Below, in pieces: positions 25,150 to 33,730 of a stretch of 64,000 nt of DNA. A program made the translations under genes and the position numbers. The notes under the pieces were generated by a model. It saw only the letters and a list, made by a program, of their open reading frames with translations, was not told where the DNA came from and made no database searches. Position 1 is the first letter of the stretch. Each line of letters starts with the position of its first letter. The DNA is from an uncultured Microbulbifer sp. (lineage in GTDB: Bacteria; Pseudomonadota; Gammaproteobacteria; Pseudomonadales; Cellvibrionaceae), in the NCBI RefSeq assembly GCF_947489355.1, contig NZ_CANLDD010000001.1, positions 124,001 to 188,000 on the forward strand. The letters run 5' to 3'.

Positions 25150-25539
25150 TTACACAGCTACAAATCACTTTTATTTTCCTGGAGAGCCTTTTTTATGAGG
25201 TCGGAGATGGGTGCGTTAAGTCATTGAGGTCCTTTCGTCAGCAGATAAACCAAATTCTTTCCTGCTATGGCGTATTGGGGAGGGGCAAGGCGTTAATCAG
25301 TGGGCCATGGGCAAAAAATTCAATCAATGATCATTCCACATCTAACGCATGATAAATGATAAAAAAATAAATTTAAATTAATTTAAACACAAAAAACTGC
25401 AAGCTCAACATAAGGAAGAAAGTACAATCAATGATCCATACGATTACCAAGTAGATGGATATACTTAAAGCCGAGGAGATATACAAGGCTGACAATTATT
25501 ACTACCAATAATACACTTCAGGGCTGAACCCACACCTTA
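25150..25539. other. AT-rich intergenic stretch
   Basis: About 390 bases between the acetyltransferase and thioredoxin genes. Very AT-rich from 25330 to 25400. I see no gene, RNA or convincing hairpin. Confidence 0.5.
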
Positions 25540-25905
25540 CTATATATTTATTTTAACTAAATCTCTCAATTCTTTGAGAGTGAGCGCCGCATATTTTTGG
25601 ACACATATTTCGTTATTTTTAATGAGCATGATTGTAGGCAAACCTTTAATATTATATTGATTCATAATTTCCGAATCAAAAGAAGCATCAATTTTTACAA
25701 CCGTCAAATTTTCAGAATATTCTTTTGAAATTTTATTAAGTGCGTCATTCATTAACAAACAAGAGCCACACCATCTAGTCCAAAAATCGAGGAGTGCAAA
25801 ATTGTGAGTCTTTAATACACTCTCTAATTCATATTTTGATTTAATATTGATGGGATAACCGAGAGACTCAATCTGTTTCTTCTTGTTTTTGAATATAATG
25901 GCCAT
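25540..25905 (-). CDS. Thioredoxin-like protein (WCGSC)
   Basis: A 121-aa thioredoxin-fold protein. Strand-helix order is right: FALLDFWTRWCGSC near residue 38, then LTVVKIDASFD, and GLPTIMLIKN with the cis-Pro. The active site is WCGSC instead of the usual WCGPC, which should change its redox potential. No signal peptide is seen in the chosen frame. Codon use is strongly AT-rich compared with core genes, suggesting transfer. Its first 27 codons overlap another frame (the small membrane protein), so the true start might be further in, near the thioredoxin fold at about residue 15. Confidence 0.8.
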   Translation of the reverse strand: MAIIFKNKKKQIESLGYPINIKSKYELESVLKTHNFALLDFWTRWCGSCLLMNDALNKISKEYSENLTVVKIDASFDSEIMNQYNIKGLPTIMLIKNNEICVQKYAALTLKELRDLVKINI

Positions 25906-26054
25906 TTTATAGTGGCAAGGTAGTTAATCGTTGTGATTAATAAAGCAAAAATTAACCATAAAAGAAATTTCAGTGGTAATAGATAGGATGGGCATTTATC
26001 TATCAGCTCTTCGATTTTATTAAGTCTTAAAGTTACAATATCTCCAATGCTCAA
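25824..26054 (-). CDS. Possible small membrane protein
   Basis: A 76-aa frame starting with TTG, preceded by GGAATAG. Residues 25-50 are a hydrophobic segment (LPLKFLLWLIFALLITTINYL), preceded by a charged N terminus and followed by a basic tail. It overlaps the thioredoxin frame by about 80 bp, which is unusual; either this protein, the annotated thioredoxin start, or both need correction. A frameshift that once fused a membrane anchor to the thioredoxin is another reading. Low certainty. Confidence 0.35.
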   Translation of the reverse strand: MSIGDIVTLRLNKIEELIDKCPSYLLPLKFLLWLIFALLITTINYLATIKWPLYSKTRRNRLSLSVIPSILNQNMN

Positions 26055-26084
26055 AATCTATTCCTATATAGCTAATATTTCCGG

Positions 26085-26265
26085 CACTTGCCAGAATCTC
26101 AGCACTCGGTCAGTCCGGTGCAGCTCATTCTCGTTAAACTTCTCCTGCACTGCCGCAGTGCAGTCCAGCTTCATCCAGTAGGCACGGACAAGACCCGTGT
26201 GGTGATCCACCCTTCTAATCACAAACGTAGTTGAGTGAATACTTCTTTAAATTGTACGCCCGTAC
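26085..26265 (-). pseudogene. Unidentified coding fragment without start codon
   Basis: About 60 open codons on the minus strand containing FVIRRVDHHTGLVRAYW and NENELHRTDRVLRFWQVPE, with protein-like composition but no start codon and a stop directly upstream. Faintly similar in pattern to the end of ribosomal protein S6, which I do not consider proven. Probably a remnant of a lost gene. Confidence 0.25.
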
Positions 26266-26476
26266 CCTTCAAGGCACTGAAACATGAACCCTTATAATCA
26301 GAGCTGTTATAAGCCATGTGATTTTAAAGGTTTATTTTTCTATAATTGATGGAAATTGAGCACGCGGAAAAAAGCCAGAAGATCCCGCGCGACAACTCAA
26401 GCACTGACAAACGTGATTTATAGCTCGAACATCCCCGTTCGGGTTGCAGGCTGCTGAAAATGCATTTCAATCCTTG

Positions 26477-28273
26477 CTAAGGGGCTTTCTGCTCGGCGAT
26501 AAAGCGCTGTATCTGCGTTTCCAGCATGGAAAGCGGCAGGGCGCCATTACTGAGAATGGCGTCGTGGAATGCCCGCAGATCAAACTTGTCCCCAAGGGCC
26601 TTTTCTGCCTGGGCGCGTAGCTGGCGAATTTTGATCTCACCCATCTTGTAGGAGAGCGCCTGTCCCGGCCAGGAGATATAGCGGTCCACTTCCGCACGCA
26701 CATTGGCCGGCGATAGGGAGGTGTTGTCAGAGAGAAAATCCAGGGCCTGCTGGCGGGTCCAGCCCTGGGAGTGGATACCCGTATCGATTACCAGGCGGGC
26801 GGCGCGCCACATTTCATAGCTGAGGCGCCCAAAGTGCTCATAGGGAGTGGTATACAGACCCATCTCCTTGCCGAGGCGTTCCGAGTAGAGAGCCCAGCCT
26901 TCACCGAAGGCGCTCAGGTAAAGGTTGCGGCGAAAGTCCGGTACATTTTCCAGCTCCTGGGAAAGCGCGTTTTGCAGGTGGTGCCCCGGTACCGCCTCAT
27001 GCAGGGTCAGCGCCGGCAACTCATACAGGGGACGCTGGTCCAGTCCGTGGGTGTTCAGCCAGTAGGCACCGCCGCGGATACCGCCAATGGCGGCGGGGTT
27101 ATAGGAAGCCGTGGTGTAGTTGGGGGCTATCTCACTGGGCACCGGCACCACACCATAGGGCGTGCGCGGCAGCACATTGAAAAATTCCGGCAAGCGGTAG
27201 TCGATACGCTTGGCGATATAGGCGGTTTCCTTCAAAAGTGCTTCCGGTGTGTTGGCATAAAACTGCGGATCTGTACGCAGGAAGTGGGTAAACTCCTCAA
27301 AGCTGCCCTTAAAGCCGGATTCTTTGATCAAGGCTTCCATTTCCGTGCGGATGCGCCCCACCTCTTCAAGTCCGATGCGGTGGATCTGCGCCGGGCTCAT
27401 ATCCATGGTGACATAATAACGAATATTGTGGCGGTAGTACTCGCTGCCATCGCGTATCTGTTCTGCGCCAATGGTCTCGCTGGCAGCCTTGCGATACTCT
27501 CCCTCAAGGAAGTCGGCAACGCGGGCAAAAGCCGGGATGGCCACTTGCCGAATTGCTTCTGTACCGGCATCGCGCAGGCGTTGTTGTTCTACGGCTGGAA
27601 TAGATTGAGGCATTTCCGCGAAAGGCTTGTACAAACTGCTCTCGGTGGGGTCTGAGTAGACCTGTGCACGCACTGTGGGCGCTATCCCTTCCACCACAAT
27701 CCTGGGCAGTACAAAGCCGGTGCGTATGCCCTCGCGCATATTGGCGATGTTTTCATCGAAGTAGCGGCCGAATGCTCTAATCCGGGCAATATAATCCTCG
27801 TAGTCGCTGACCCGGTGCATGGCCAGACCCCGGTTGGCATTCAGTGCGCTGCTGTAGAAGCTGGAGAAGGTGTTCAGGGGAACCCGCTCCAGGAACAGCG
27901 TCTTGCTTTCAATACCGCTTTCCAGTACCCACGCGAGCAGTTTACGGTTGATCCTGTCCGATTCAACCAGGTCCTTTGCATCCACGGCGTTGAGGCGATT
28001 GAGGAACTGGCGCTCGGCCTCCAGGCGGCGCGCGCGATCCTCAGCGGTCACCCCCGGCAGCTGTCGGTTATAATCCCGCACACCCATACGCCCGGCGGTG
28101 ATAGGGTCTTCGCGTAAACTGTATTTCCAGTGGTCCTCAATCACACTGTGCAGTTGCTCGGTGGCTGTAGCGGCCCAGCCCGCCGGGGCAAGAATACAGG
28201 TGACCACTAGGGCACCGGAGAATCGAATAAGGCGGTTGCCCAGGGTGCTGCCAGATTTCACTGTTCTCTCCAT
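26477..28273 (-). CDS. DUF885 family secreted metallopeptidase-like protein
   Basis: About 598 aa, exported: a signal peptide (LIRFSGALVVTCILAPAGWA) precedes the mature protein. The DUF885 core shows SLREDPITAGRMGV near the start, then PRTPYGVVPVPSEIAP, then GGAYWLNTHG. The zinc-type motif is LTLHEAVPGHHLQ around residue 440, and EGWALYSERLGKEMG about 35 residues later gives a probable third ligand. The ending YKMGEIKIRQLR is also typical. DUF885 proteins are thought to be carboxypeptidase-like or dipeptidase-like enzymes; the substrate is unknown. The chosen ATG gives the cleaner signal; another lies 11 codons upstream. Confidence 0.88.
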   Translation of the reverse strand: MERTVKSGSTLGNRLIRFSGALVVTCILAPAGWAATATEQLHSVIEDHWKYSLREDPITAGRMGVRDYNRQLPGVTAEDRARRLEAERQFLNRLNAVDAKDLVESDRINRKLLAWVLESGIESKTLFLERVPLNTFSSFYSSALNANRGLAMHRVSDYEDYIARIRAFGRYFDENIANMREGIRTGFVLPRIVVEGIAPTVRAQVYSDPTESSLYKPFAEMPQSIPAVEQQRLRDAGTEAIRQVAIPAFARVADFLEGEYRKAASETIGAEQIRDGSEYYRHNIRYYVTMDMSPAQIHRIGLEEVGRIRTEMEALIKESGFKGSFEEFTHFLRTDPQFYANTPEALLKETAYIAKRIDYRLPEFFNVLPRTPYGVVPVPSEIAPNYTTASYNPAAIGGIRGGAYWLNTHGLDQRPLYELPALTLHEAVPGHHLQNALSQELENVPDFRRNLYLSAFGEGWALYSERLGKEMGLYTTPYEHFGRLSYEMWRAARLVIDTGIHSQGWTRQQALDFLSDNTSLSPANVRAEVDRYISWPGQALSYKMGEIKIRQLRAQAEKALGDKFDLRAFHDAILSNGALPLSMLETQIQRFIAEQKAP

Positions 28274-28451
28274 TATTCTGTTCAAATCATTTCGTAACCA
28301 TAACATGGGTGGCGTAATCGAGGGCTGCTTTTTTGCGATCGGAAACTACTTGCGGATTTCCGGTCGCCTGGAGAAAGACAATAATCTTTACGGCTGGTTA
28401 TAATACAGCGTTTTAAACACCCTCTATAGAGGCAAAGGTAATTGTATCGAA

Positions 28452-28943
28452 TCAGTGTTTGTTCACCTGATTCTCGGTATAAATCCTCTTATTGGCTTGA
28501 AAAGTATCGTAAAAGTTACGATGTGATTGATAGGAGACTGCATCTGACCTTAGATTATATTCCCTAATCCAGCTGACCAACATTTCCAAATTTGCGTCTT
28601 GGGCTTCTTGAGTCTTGTACTTGTGCGGCTCCCAGGGGCGATTCCTGGCGTTGACGATACATTGTTCAACGCCGAGGTCCATAAATATTATTTCCGTGGC
28701 TTCATGCTTCAGAAGTACCAGTAAATCAGTGTAGCATCCCTCAACCACCCATCCATTCTGCTCCTGCAGAAAACTATTTATCCTTATCCGTGATTCTTCA
28801 ATAGGTCTTCTTTGAGGTGGCGATATTGGCAGCCATGCCAAAAGATCCAGATCCAAATGGGCCAAACCCTCTTTACCTGCAATATGTCTGGCAAGTGTAG
28901 ATTTCCCAGAACCGGAATTTCCAAAAATTAAAATTTTCCTCAT
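28452..28943 (-). CDS. P-loop kinase-like ATPase (adenylate kinase/FlaR type)
   Basis: A 163-aa P-loop protein. MRKILIFGNSGSGKSTLARHI contains Walker A GNSGSGKST. HLDLDLLAWLP is the typical substrate-side block, and GWVVEGCYTDLL follows the pattern of small nucleoside/shikimate-type kinases. RNRPWEPHKYKTQEAQD could be the lid. The ATG at 28943 begins the P-loop strand; eight more upstream codons are possible. No partner genes are in operon. AT-rich codon use matches the accessory region. The substrate cannot be predicted. Confidence 0.75.
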   Translation of the reverse strand: MRKILIFGNSGSGKSTLARHIAGKEGLAHLDLDLLAWLPISPPQRRPIEESRIRINSFLQEQNGWVVEGCYTDLLVLLKHEATEIIFMDLGVEQCIVNARNRPWEPHKYKTQEAQDANLEMLVSWIREYNLRSDAVSYQSHRNFYDTFQANKRIYTENQVNKH

Positions 28944-29064
28944 CACAACCTCCAGGTTTAATATCACAAAACCCCATGGATAACTGTAGACAAATCGCAG
29001 CCGCCAGAAAAGGCGAGCAACTCGTTATGGGCACAGAAGCTAAAAGTGGGACTGGGGTTACCTG

Positions 29065-29421
29065 CTAAGATATGAACTCTCTAAGTTGGATTTGGTTGCC
29101 ATCAGGATCAACCATATTGCACACTTTAAATAAAGGGTTTGACCACTCTCCCTCCAATGCTTGACCACCCAATTTTTCAGCTTTGCCTCTTGCTTTATTA
29201 AGACACTCTGCGGTAAGAAATATTTTTATGGTATTAAGAGTATGCGCCGATACTTCAAAGGGTGGTGCATGCACAACAATATTCAGTTGATCATTACCGA
29301 TACTGACAAACTCTTTTGTTTCCCGCAATAAATTCACCCAAAACATTACAATATAGAAATTAGATAAATTCTTGAACTTTTTTGAGTAAACTATAACTCC
29401 ACTTTTTGGGGCTGTGCTCAT
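29065..29421 (-). CDS. VOC-family (glyoxalase/bleomycin resistance-like) protein
   Basis: A 118-aa single-module VOC protein. It has the strand-helix-strand pattern: GVIVYSKKFKNLSNFYIVMF, then LNIVVHAPPFE, then IKIFLTAECLNKARGKAEKLG, and the terminal VDPDGNQIQLREF that carries the usual last metal ligand Glu (QLRE). The first ligand position, normally His or Glu in strand 1, is not obvious, so it may bind rather than catalyse. It stands alone between the kinase and unknown genes. Function is unknown. Confidence 0.75.
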   Translation of the reverse strand: MSTAPKSGVIVYSKKFKNLSNFYIVMFWVNLLRETKEFVSIGNDQLNIVVHAPPFEVSAHTLNTIKIFLTAECLNKARGKAEKLGGQALEGEWSNPLFKVCNMVDPDGNQIQLREFIS

Positions 29422-29857
29422 TTTTTCCTCCGCATCAAGCTAAAAGCTGTTCTTATGCACTGAAGTATACACAGTGTATAGACTGGGCACAGTGGATGAT
29501 ACTTATCAAGTTGCCAGATTCCTGCTTGTCGATACGCCGGACTTGAACTGCACATATTAGTTCAGCAACCATTATCATTGAGTCAGGAAGCAGTTTTGTC
29601 AATGATATAAAATCCAAAACTTGGAAAAAATGTACCAAAAACTCTGCTTATGGTTAAGGATACACGCCTTGACCCGCCTGAGTTTTTGTACACTCTCTTA
29701 CCTCACAGAATTATCAAAGTCCTCTGGGTTGGCAGCAGTTACTACTCGGTATGTTTGACTTGCCATTATCCAGCGTTTGCTTTCTAATAATCTACCTTTT
29801 CGAAAGATGCTTTATCGCAAAAACCCATACCCTCACGGGTATATGTTCCAGGAGTAT
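29422..29857. other. Intergenic stretch with no supported feature
   Basis: About 435 bases. Short open frames exist on both strands without family character. The segment probably holds the promoter of the following gene. Confidence 0.4.
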
Positions 29858-30538
29858 ATGCAATTGGCGAACCGCTCATATCTGTACAGCCTCAGCAACC
29901 AACCAATCTCCTATACAGACCGACCTGAATCGATTTCTGGCTTATCAGAGTGGCCATATAATGTTCCGCTGTCATACCGCATCCTTTTGTCGGGCAACCC
30001 GAAGCTTTGTGCTTCACTGGTTTCAGACGGCTTTGAAAGTGATTCACCCGATGATAAGACACAGCTCTATGCGATAAGCGGTGACTTTGAGGCGGGATTC
30101 ATACGATTCAAAAAGTTTATCGAAGTCGTGCGACTACTTGCCGCAGAAAAGTCTGCACCTCTGTTGTCCATGCTGGATGAAACGGTGGATTTCCTTCAGC
30201 AGCATCAGGATCGCTATCTACTGCTTGAGACCATTGAGCTGGACTGTATGGAGGAGGAAGAGGAAGCTGCACTGCGCGCCTGTGTTGAAGCTGAAGTTAC
30301 TGCTTGCCGTGATGTCGGGGCCGCTATCGATTCACTCCCAGGAGATCCCAGAATGGCCGCGGATATTCTCCAAGGAGCGGCTGAAAAAGAGAAAGCTCCA
30401 CCCCTTAACGTATTTTATAGAATCCTGTTCAACGATAATTTCGACTGTTTAGATAATGATACTCCCTTGGGACTATACTGGAGCGATGTTCTTTATTGCG
30501 AACTCGAAAATAAGGAAGAGTTTGATGAGTTTGTGTAA
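29858..30538 (+). CDS. Uncharacterised protein, immunity-protein-like
   Basis: A 226-aa acidic cytosolic protein I cannot name. It opens MQLANRSYLYSLSNQPISYT, then WPYNVPLSYRILLSGNPKLC, then KTQLYAISGDFEAGFIRFKKF; the middle is Glu/Asp-rich (ELDCMEEEEEAAL) and the end is acidic. The small acidic nature and the SMI1/KNR4 gene next to it fit immunity proteins of contact-dependent or T6SS toxins. ATG 29858 is preferred because AGGAG lies just before it (short spacing) and the N terminus looks natural; the frame extends 27 codons upstream. No toxin gene adjoins. Confidence 0.65.
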   Translation: MQLANRSYLYSLSNQPISYTDRPESISGLSEWPYNVPLSYRILLSGNPKLCASLVSDGFESDSPDDKTQLYAISGDFEAGFIRFKKFIEVVRLLAAEKSAPLLSMLDETVDFLQQHQDRYLLLETIELDCMEEEEEAALRACVEAEVTACRDVGAAIDSLPGDPRMAADILQGAAEKEKAPPLNVFYRILFNDNFDCLDNDTPLGLYWSDVLYCELENKEEFDEFV

Positions 30539-30609
30539 CTTTACCCGATCTCACTTGGGGTATCACCCCAACGGGCTGTGATATAAGCAGGGTTGCATAA
30601 ATGTGTAAC

Positions 30610-30643
30610 CCCGGAGATTGTTGAGTTTTTTCATATCTCCGGG
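30610..30643. terminator. Hairpin between convergent accessory genes
   Basis: CCCGGAGAT and ATCTCCGGG form a perfect 9-bp stem with a 16-base loop. It lies between the 3' ends of two convergent genes and can serve both directions; the T-run is in the loop rather than after the stem. Confidence 0.55.
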
Positions 30644-30660
30644 TAATTTGCCGACGCGCA

Positions 30661-31164
30661 TCATACCGTTTCCACAACCCGAAGATCATCCAGGAACTGA
30701 CGAAAACTGGGTGCGTAGTATCCTAAACGATAGTCTTCGGCCTCCTCAATAGTTTCGATTGTATCAGGGCATTCATCATCACCTGGATAGTGAACGCATT
30801 CGTGATCGAAAAGGAAAATCTGGCCGAACCGGTCCTTGCGGAGGCACAGCATTATCGTATTTCCGCCTTCGTCAACTCCGATCGACAATAGCGCCTTCGG
30901 GACCCATGAGTCAACAGGTGAATTGAATGCCCCCTGCATTTCATCCAGGCTGTACATACGCCTGGGTATCAGTTGTGCACCTCGCTCATCGAGATATTCA
31001 ACAGGCGTCTCAATGACGCGCCCACCACCGCAACATTTCAAAAAGTGTTTCAACTCCTGGGGAAGTGTCAAATCCATCCTGCGCTCGAAAGCTGAAAGCG
31101 CTTCATCTGATGCCGCCTTTCCGCCCTCCCCCCTAATGACTGCAACAAACTCTTCCAGTGTCAT
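30661..31164 (-). CDS. SMI1/KNR4 (SUKH) family protein
   Basis: A 167-aa member of the SUKH superfamily, whose bacterial members are mostly immunity proteins against polymorphic toxins. Pattern: ALSAFERRMDLTLPQELKHFL (N-terminal helix followed by LP-x-E-L/Y), CCGGGRV, then YSLDEMQGAF, then LLSIGVDEGGNTIMLCL, FGQIFLFDHE and the C-terminal FRQFLDDL. It runs convergent with the 253-codon frame. No toxin is next to it, so it is an orphan. The start ATG 31164 begins the conserved helix (MTLEEFVAVI). Confidence 0.85.
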   Translation of the reverse strand: MTLEEFVAVIRGEGGKAASDEALSAFERRMDLTLPQELKHFLKCCGGGRVIETPVEYLDERGAQLIPRRMYSLDEMQGAFNSPVDSWVPKALLSIGVDEGGNTIMLCLRKDRFGQIFLFDHECVHYPGDDECPDTIETIEEAEDYRLGYYAPSFRQFLDDLRVVETV

Positions 31165-31205
31165 ATCGATATTCTCTATAGTGAAAAAGATGGAGATACT
31201 ACTTC

Positions 31206-31580
31206 ATGCCGGCTACTCCAGTCTATCGAGGCCCTCTTAAATACACGCTCTTCTTACATAAACGGTGCAGTGGTGATAACAAAGATCCCGGTAAGGTGAT
31301 ACGCACTAACCGGCACGAGGCAATACTTCAGGCGATGAACCGCAAAATGGAAACCAAAGAAGCCAAAGCGGTATATAAACGATGTAAGGCCATTGCAGAA
31401 CCGTCTTTTGACCAGATCAAGAACTCAGAATTCCGAGGTTTCAGTGTCCGGGGCAAAGAAAAAGTAGCCGGAGAATTTTCATTGGTCTGCAGTGCTTATG
31501 ACTTCAAAAAAATTGCCAAATCGATTTCCACAGGATCAATCTGTATTGAAGAAGCGAAAAGACTGAAAATGGCCATATAA
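31206..31580 (+). pseudogene. Truncated transposase, IS1182-like C-terminal part
   Basis: The frame carries the end of a DDE transposase: METKEAKAVYKRCKAIAEPS, then FDQIKNSEFRGFSVRGKEKV, then AGEFSLVCSAYDFKKI, which fits the C-terminal block of IS1182-family transposases (E-P-x-F-x-x-I-K, G-x-x-K-V-x-G-E). The catalytic N-terminal two thirds are missing. No intact terminal repeats are visible. Confidence 0.75.
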
Positions 31581-31632
31581 AGGGCAAAAACTGGAATTTC
31601 CTATCCCAAATAGCCAGAATATAGGTTAATTT

Positions 31633-32040
31633 TTAAACGATTGAAAAAATATTGAAGCTCTCATTTGTGTTATGGGTAGTTTTCGGACGGCCTCCTAGGG
31701 TACCTTCTTTCAGGATCACCCCTGATTCTACCAGCCAGCTGTTGACTTCAGTAAAAGTAGCTCGACCAATTTGATGCTTTTCATAAAGGGCATCTTCTAT
31801 ACCTTTTTCACTGAGGCCGTACCACTGTTGAAGACAGTGAATACCAAGCATGGCTTCCAGTGTGTAGGGTGGACGACCATTTTAGCGTTTAGGGTAGTAA
31901 GGCTCAATGAGATTGATGAGCCTATGCCAAGGCAGTAGTTTTTCCAGTTTTGCCAAAAATCGTTCCTTGCGAGTTGTTCGATGTTTCTAGACAAACTCAC
32001 TATCTGCAAAGCTAAGCTGCTGGGCATGAGAAAATCATCA
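31633..32040 (-). pseudogene. Decayed IS5-family transposase
   Basis: Reading the minus strand in two frames gives RFLAKLEKLLPWHRLINLIE, then NGRPPYTLEAMLGIHCLQQW, then YGLSEKGIEDALYE, the N-terminal part of IS5 transposases. It then jumps to KHQIGRATFTEVNSWLVESG and VILKEGT, which normally come about 30 residues later. So there is a frameshift, an internal stop, an internal deletion and loss of the catalytic part. No terminal inverted repeats identified. Confidence 0.78.
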
Positions 32041-32352
32041 GTGGCTGAACTGTTCTGAGATTAACTCGTGCTTGTGAACTTATTCGCATACTCCAAAGGC
32101 AAGGCGGCCATTTCTGATAATAAGAAATATGAATCATTTTGGTCAGGCTGCCTTTTCAAAGCAGCCGGCATTGAAAATACCTTCCCGAGAATCATACGCT
32201 TTGATTTTTTGTATGTAAACCAGGTTCAATTGTTTAAAAACACGCGTAAGCAGATCGCTGATAACGCAGGAATTGAACATCGAGCACAAACAGATGCAAG
32301 AATACTATTTTGCTTTTTTATATTCACTGAATATTACTTAAACTCTAGAAGT
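32041..32352. other. Intergenic stretch with no supported feature
   Basis: About 310 bases between the IS5 remnant and the transporter gene. An open frame on the plus strand is antisense to the transporter end and is not supported. Confidence 0.4.
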
Positions 32353-33264
32353 TCAGACCTGCTCAACTATCAGTCTCTTCATCCGATAACGCTTAAAACC
32401 AACAAGACCGATGGCAACAAACGTCTGCAGTGCGCCGTACATCAGAAGAGAAATAAGGACAATATCACCTACCGGGTCTGGTTGACCGGCAACTACTGGA
32501 AACAACAATACCTTCAACATCAAACCCAGATTGATGTTCCGTACCACCACTTCCATATCTACCGCTGTAGCATCCCACCGAGAAAGACCTAAAGTTCCTC
32601 TGAATAGTAGCGACCTCAACAAGGTCATCACCAAAATCAAGAAAAGAATCAAATAGATATTCTTCATTCCAAACGCTTCTAGGTCCAAACGGTCTGCCTG
32701 GGAGGCGCCAACGATGATCATTAGCAGGCCGAACATGGAAATACGAATAGCCCATCGTGAAAGTAGAATGGCCGTGTCTGGAAATAAACGTAGATAAAGC
32801 ATACCCAGTGACAATGGTAACAATAGGGTTACAGCTATTTCTTTCATTATTTTACCCGTGGGCATAACGAAATCTGCCGGCATATCAGAACTGATCAGCA
32901 TTTTCAGAACTAACGGCGTGGTAATCAAGCAGAGTAATGTAGTAATCGCCGTGATTGCCACAGACAGCGCCAGATTTCCCCGGGCAAAGTGGGTAAATAT
33001 ATTGGATGTAGAACCTCCGGGAACCGCTGCAATTAGCGCTATTCCAAATGCAATACCACCTGTGAGACCAAATACCGAAATGAAACCAAAAGCAATGGCA
33101 GGGACCACCACAATTTGGATCAGTGTTCCACAGGCAACTGCTTTAGGTTCCAGAAGCAATTCCCTGAAATCACTGGGAGTTAGAGTCGCCCCCATACCAA
33201 TCATTGCCGTTACCAATTGAAAGACAGAAAACCCGTATTCATTTTGAATATAAAATTCACCCAT
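32353..33264 (-). CDS. BASS-family transporter (bile acid:sodium symporter-like)
   Basis: A 303-aa inner-membrane protein with about nine hydrophobic segments. BASS features: FQLVTAMIGMGATLTPSDF at the start, VACGTLIQIVVVPAIAFGF, IALIAAVPGGSTSNIFTHFA (the conserved GG-x-x-SN-x-x-T sodium-site motif near residue 83), and ALSVAITAITTLLCLITTP. Such proteins import organic anions with sodium; the substrate here is unknown. An AAGGTGAT ribosome binding site precedes the ATG. It is divergent from an exported FAD oxidoreductase, and an AraC regulator lies beyond; the three may form a catabolic module. Confidence 0.87.
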   Translation of the reverse strand: MGEFYIQNEYGFSVFQLVTAMIGMGATLTPSDFRELLLEPKAVACGTLIQIVVVPAIAFGFISVFGLTGGIAFGIALIAAVPGGSTSNIFTHFARGNLALSVAITAITTLLCLITTPLVLKMLISSDMPADFVMPTGKIMKEIAVTLLLPLSLGMLYLRLFPDTAILLSRWAIRISMFGLLMIIVGASQADRLDLEAFGMKNIYLILFLILVMTLLRSLLFRGTLGLSRWDATAVDMEVVVRNINLGLMLKVLLFPVVAGQPDPVGDIVLISLLMYGALQTFVAIGLVGFKRYRMKRLIVEQV

Positions 33265-33730
33265 ACATCACCTTGTTATTGTTCTAGATGTAGTGATCCA
33301 GATATAAAGAATTAGATTTCACTCTTGATAATATACAAAGAAATGCCGGATTTAAAATATCAGCCTTTGTGAATGAGCGTGATATCCGGAATAGAGCATC
33401 GGGAAATAGAAACCTCTTGTCAAGCTGATAACGTATTGATTCCCATGTATTATTCCCTTTCTGAAACTTAGGCCCAAAATGTCTGTTTTCTGTCTCATCG
33501 AGACAAGTACTTCCTCTTTCAATTCAATAAACTCCAATCGAACCGAATTAAAATAATAAATCCGAGTTATCGTGTTAAATATTAGTCACTTTTTTCATTG
33601 TAAAGCTTATGATGAGCAGCCTCTCTCTAACCATTTTTATTTTAATTAGTCATACTTCGGTTCATTAAAAGTAGATAGATACCAGGCGTAATATCGTGCC
33701 CGGAAGCTAACTACAAATTATGGGATCATT
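33265..33730. other. Divergent intergenic region between transporter and oxidoreductase
   Basis: About 465 bases, AT-rich, shared upstream region of two divergent genes. It probably contains their promoters and the AraC operator, but I could not single out a site. A short minus-strand frame (33352-33537) has no ribosome binding site or family character. Confidence 0.45.

Noticed and set aside
26085-26265. Ribosomal protein S6-like fragment
   Set aside because: The similarity is limited to pattern and the key S6 N-terminal blocks are absent; kept only as an unidentified fragment.
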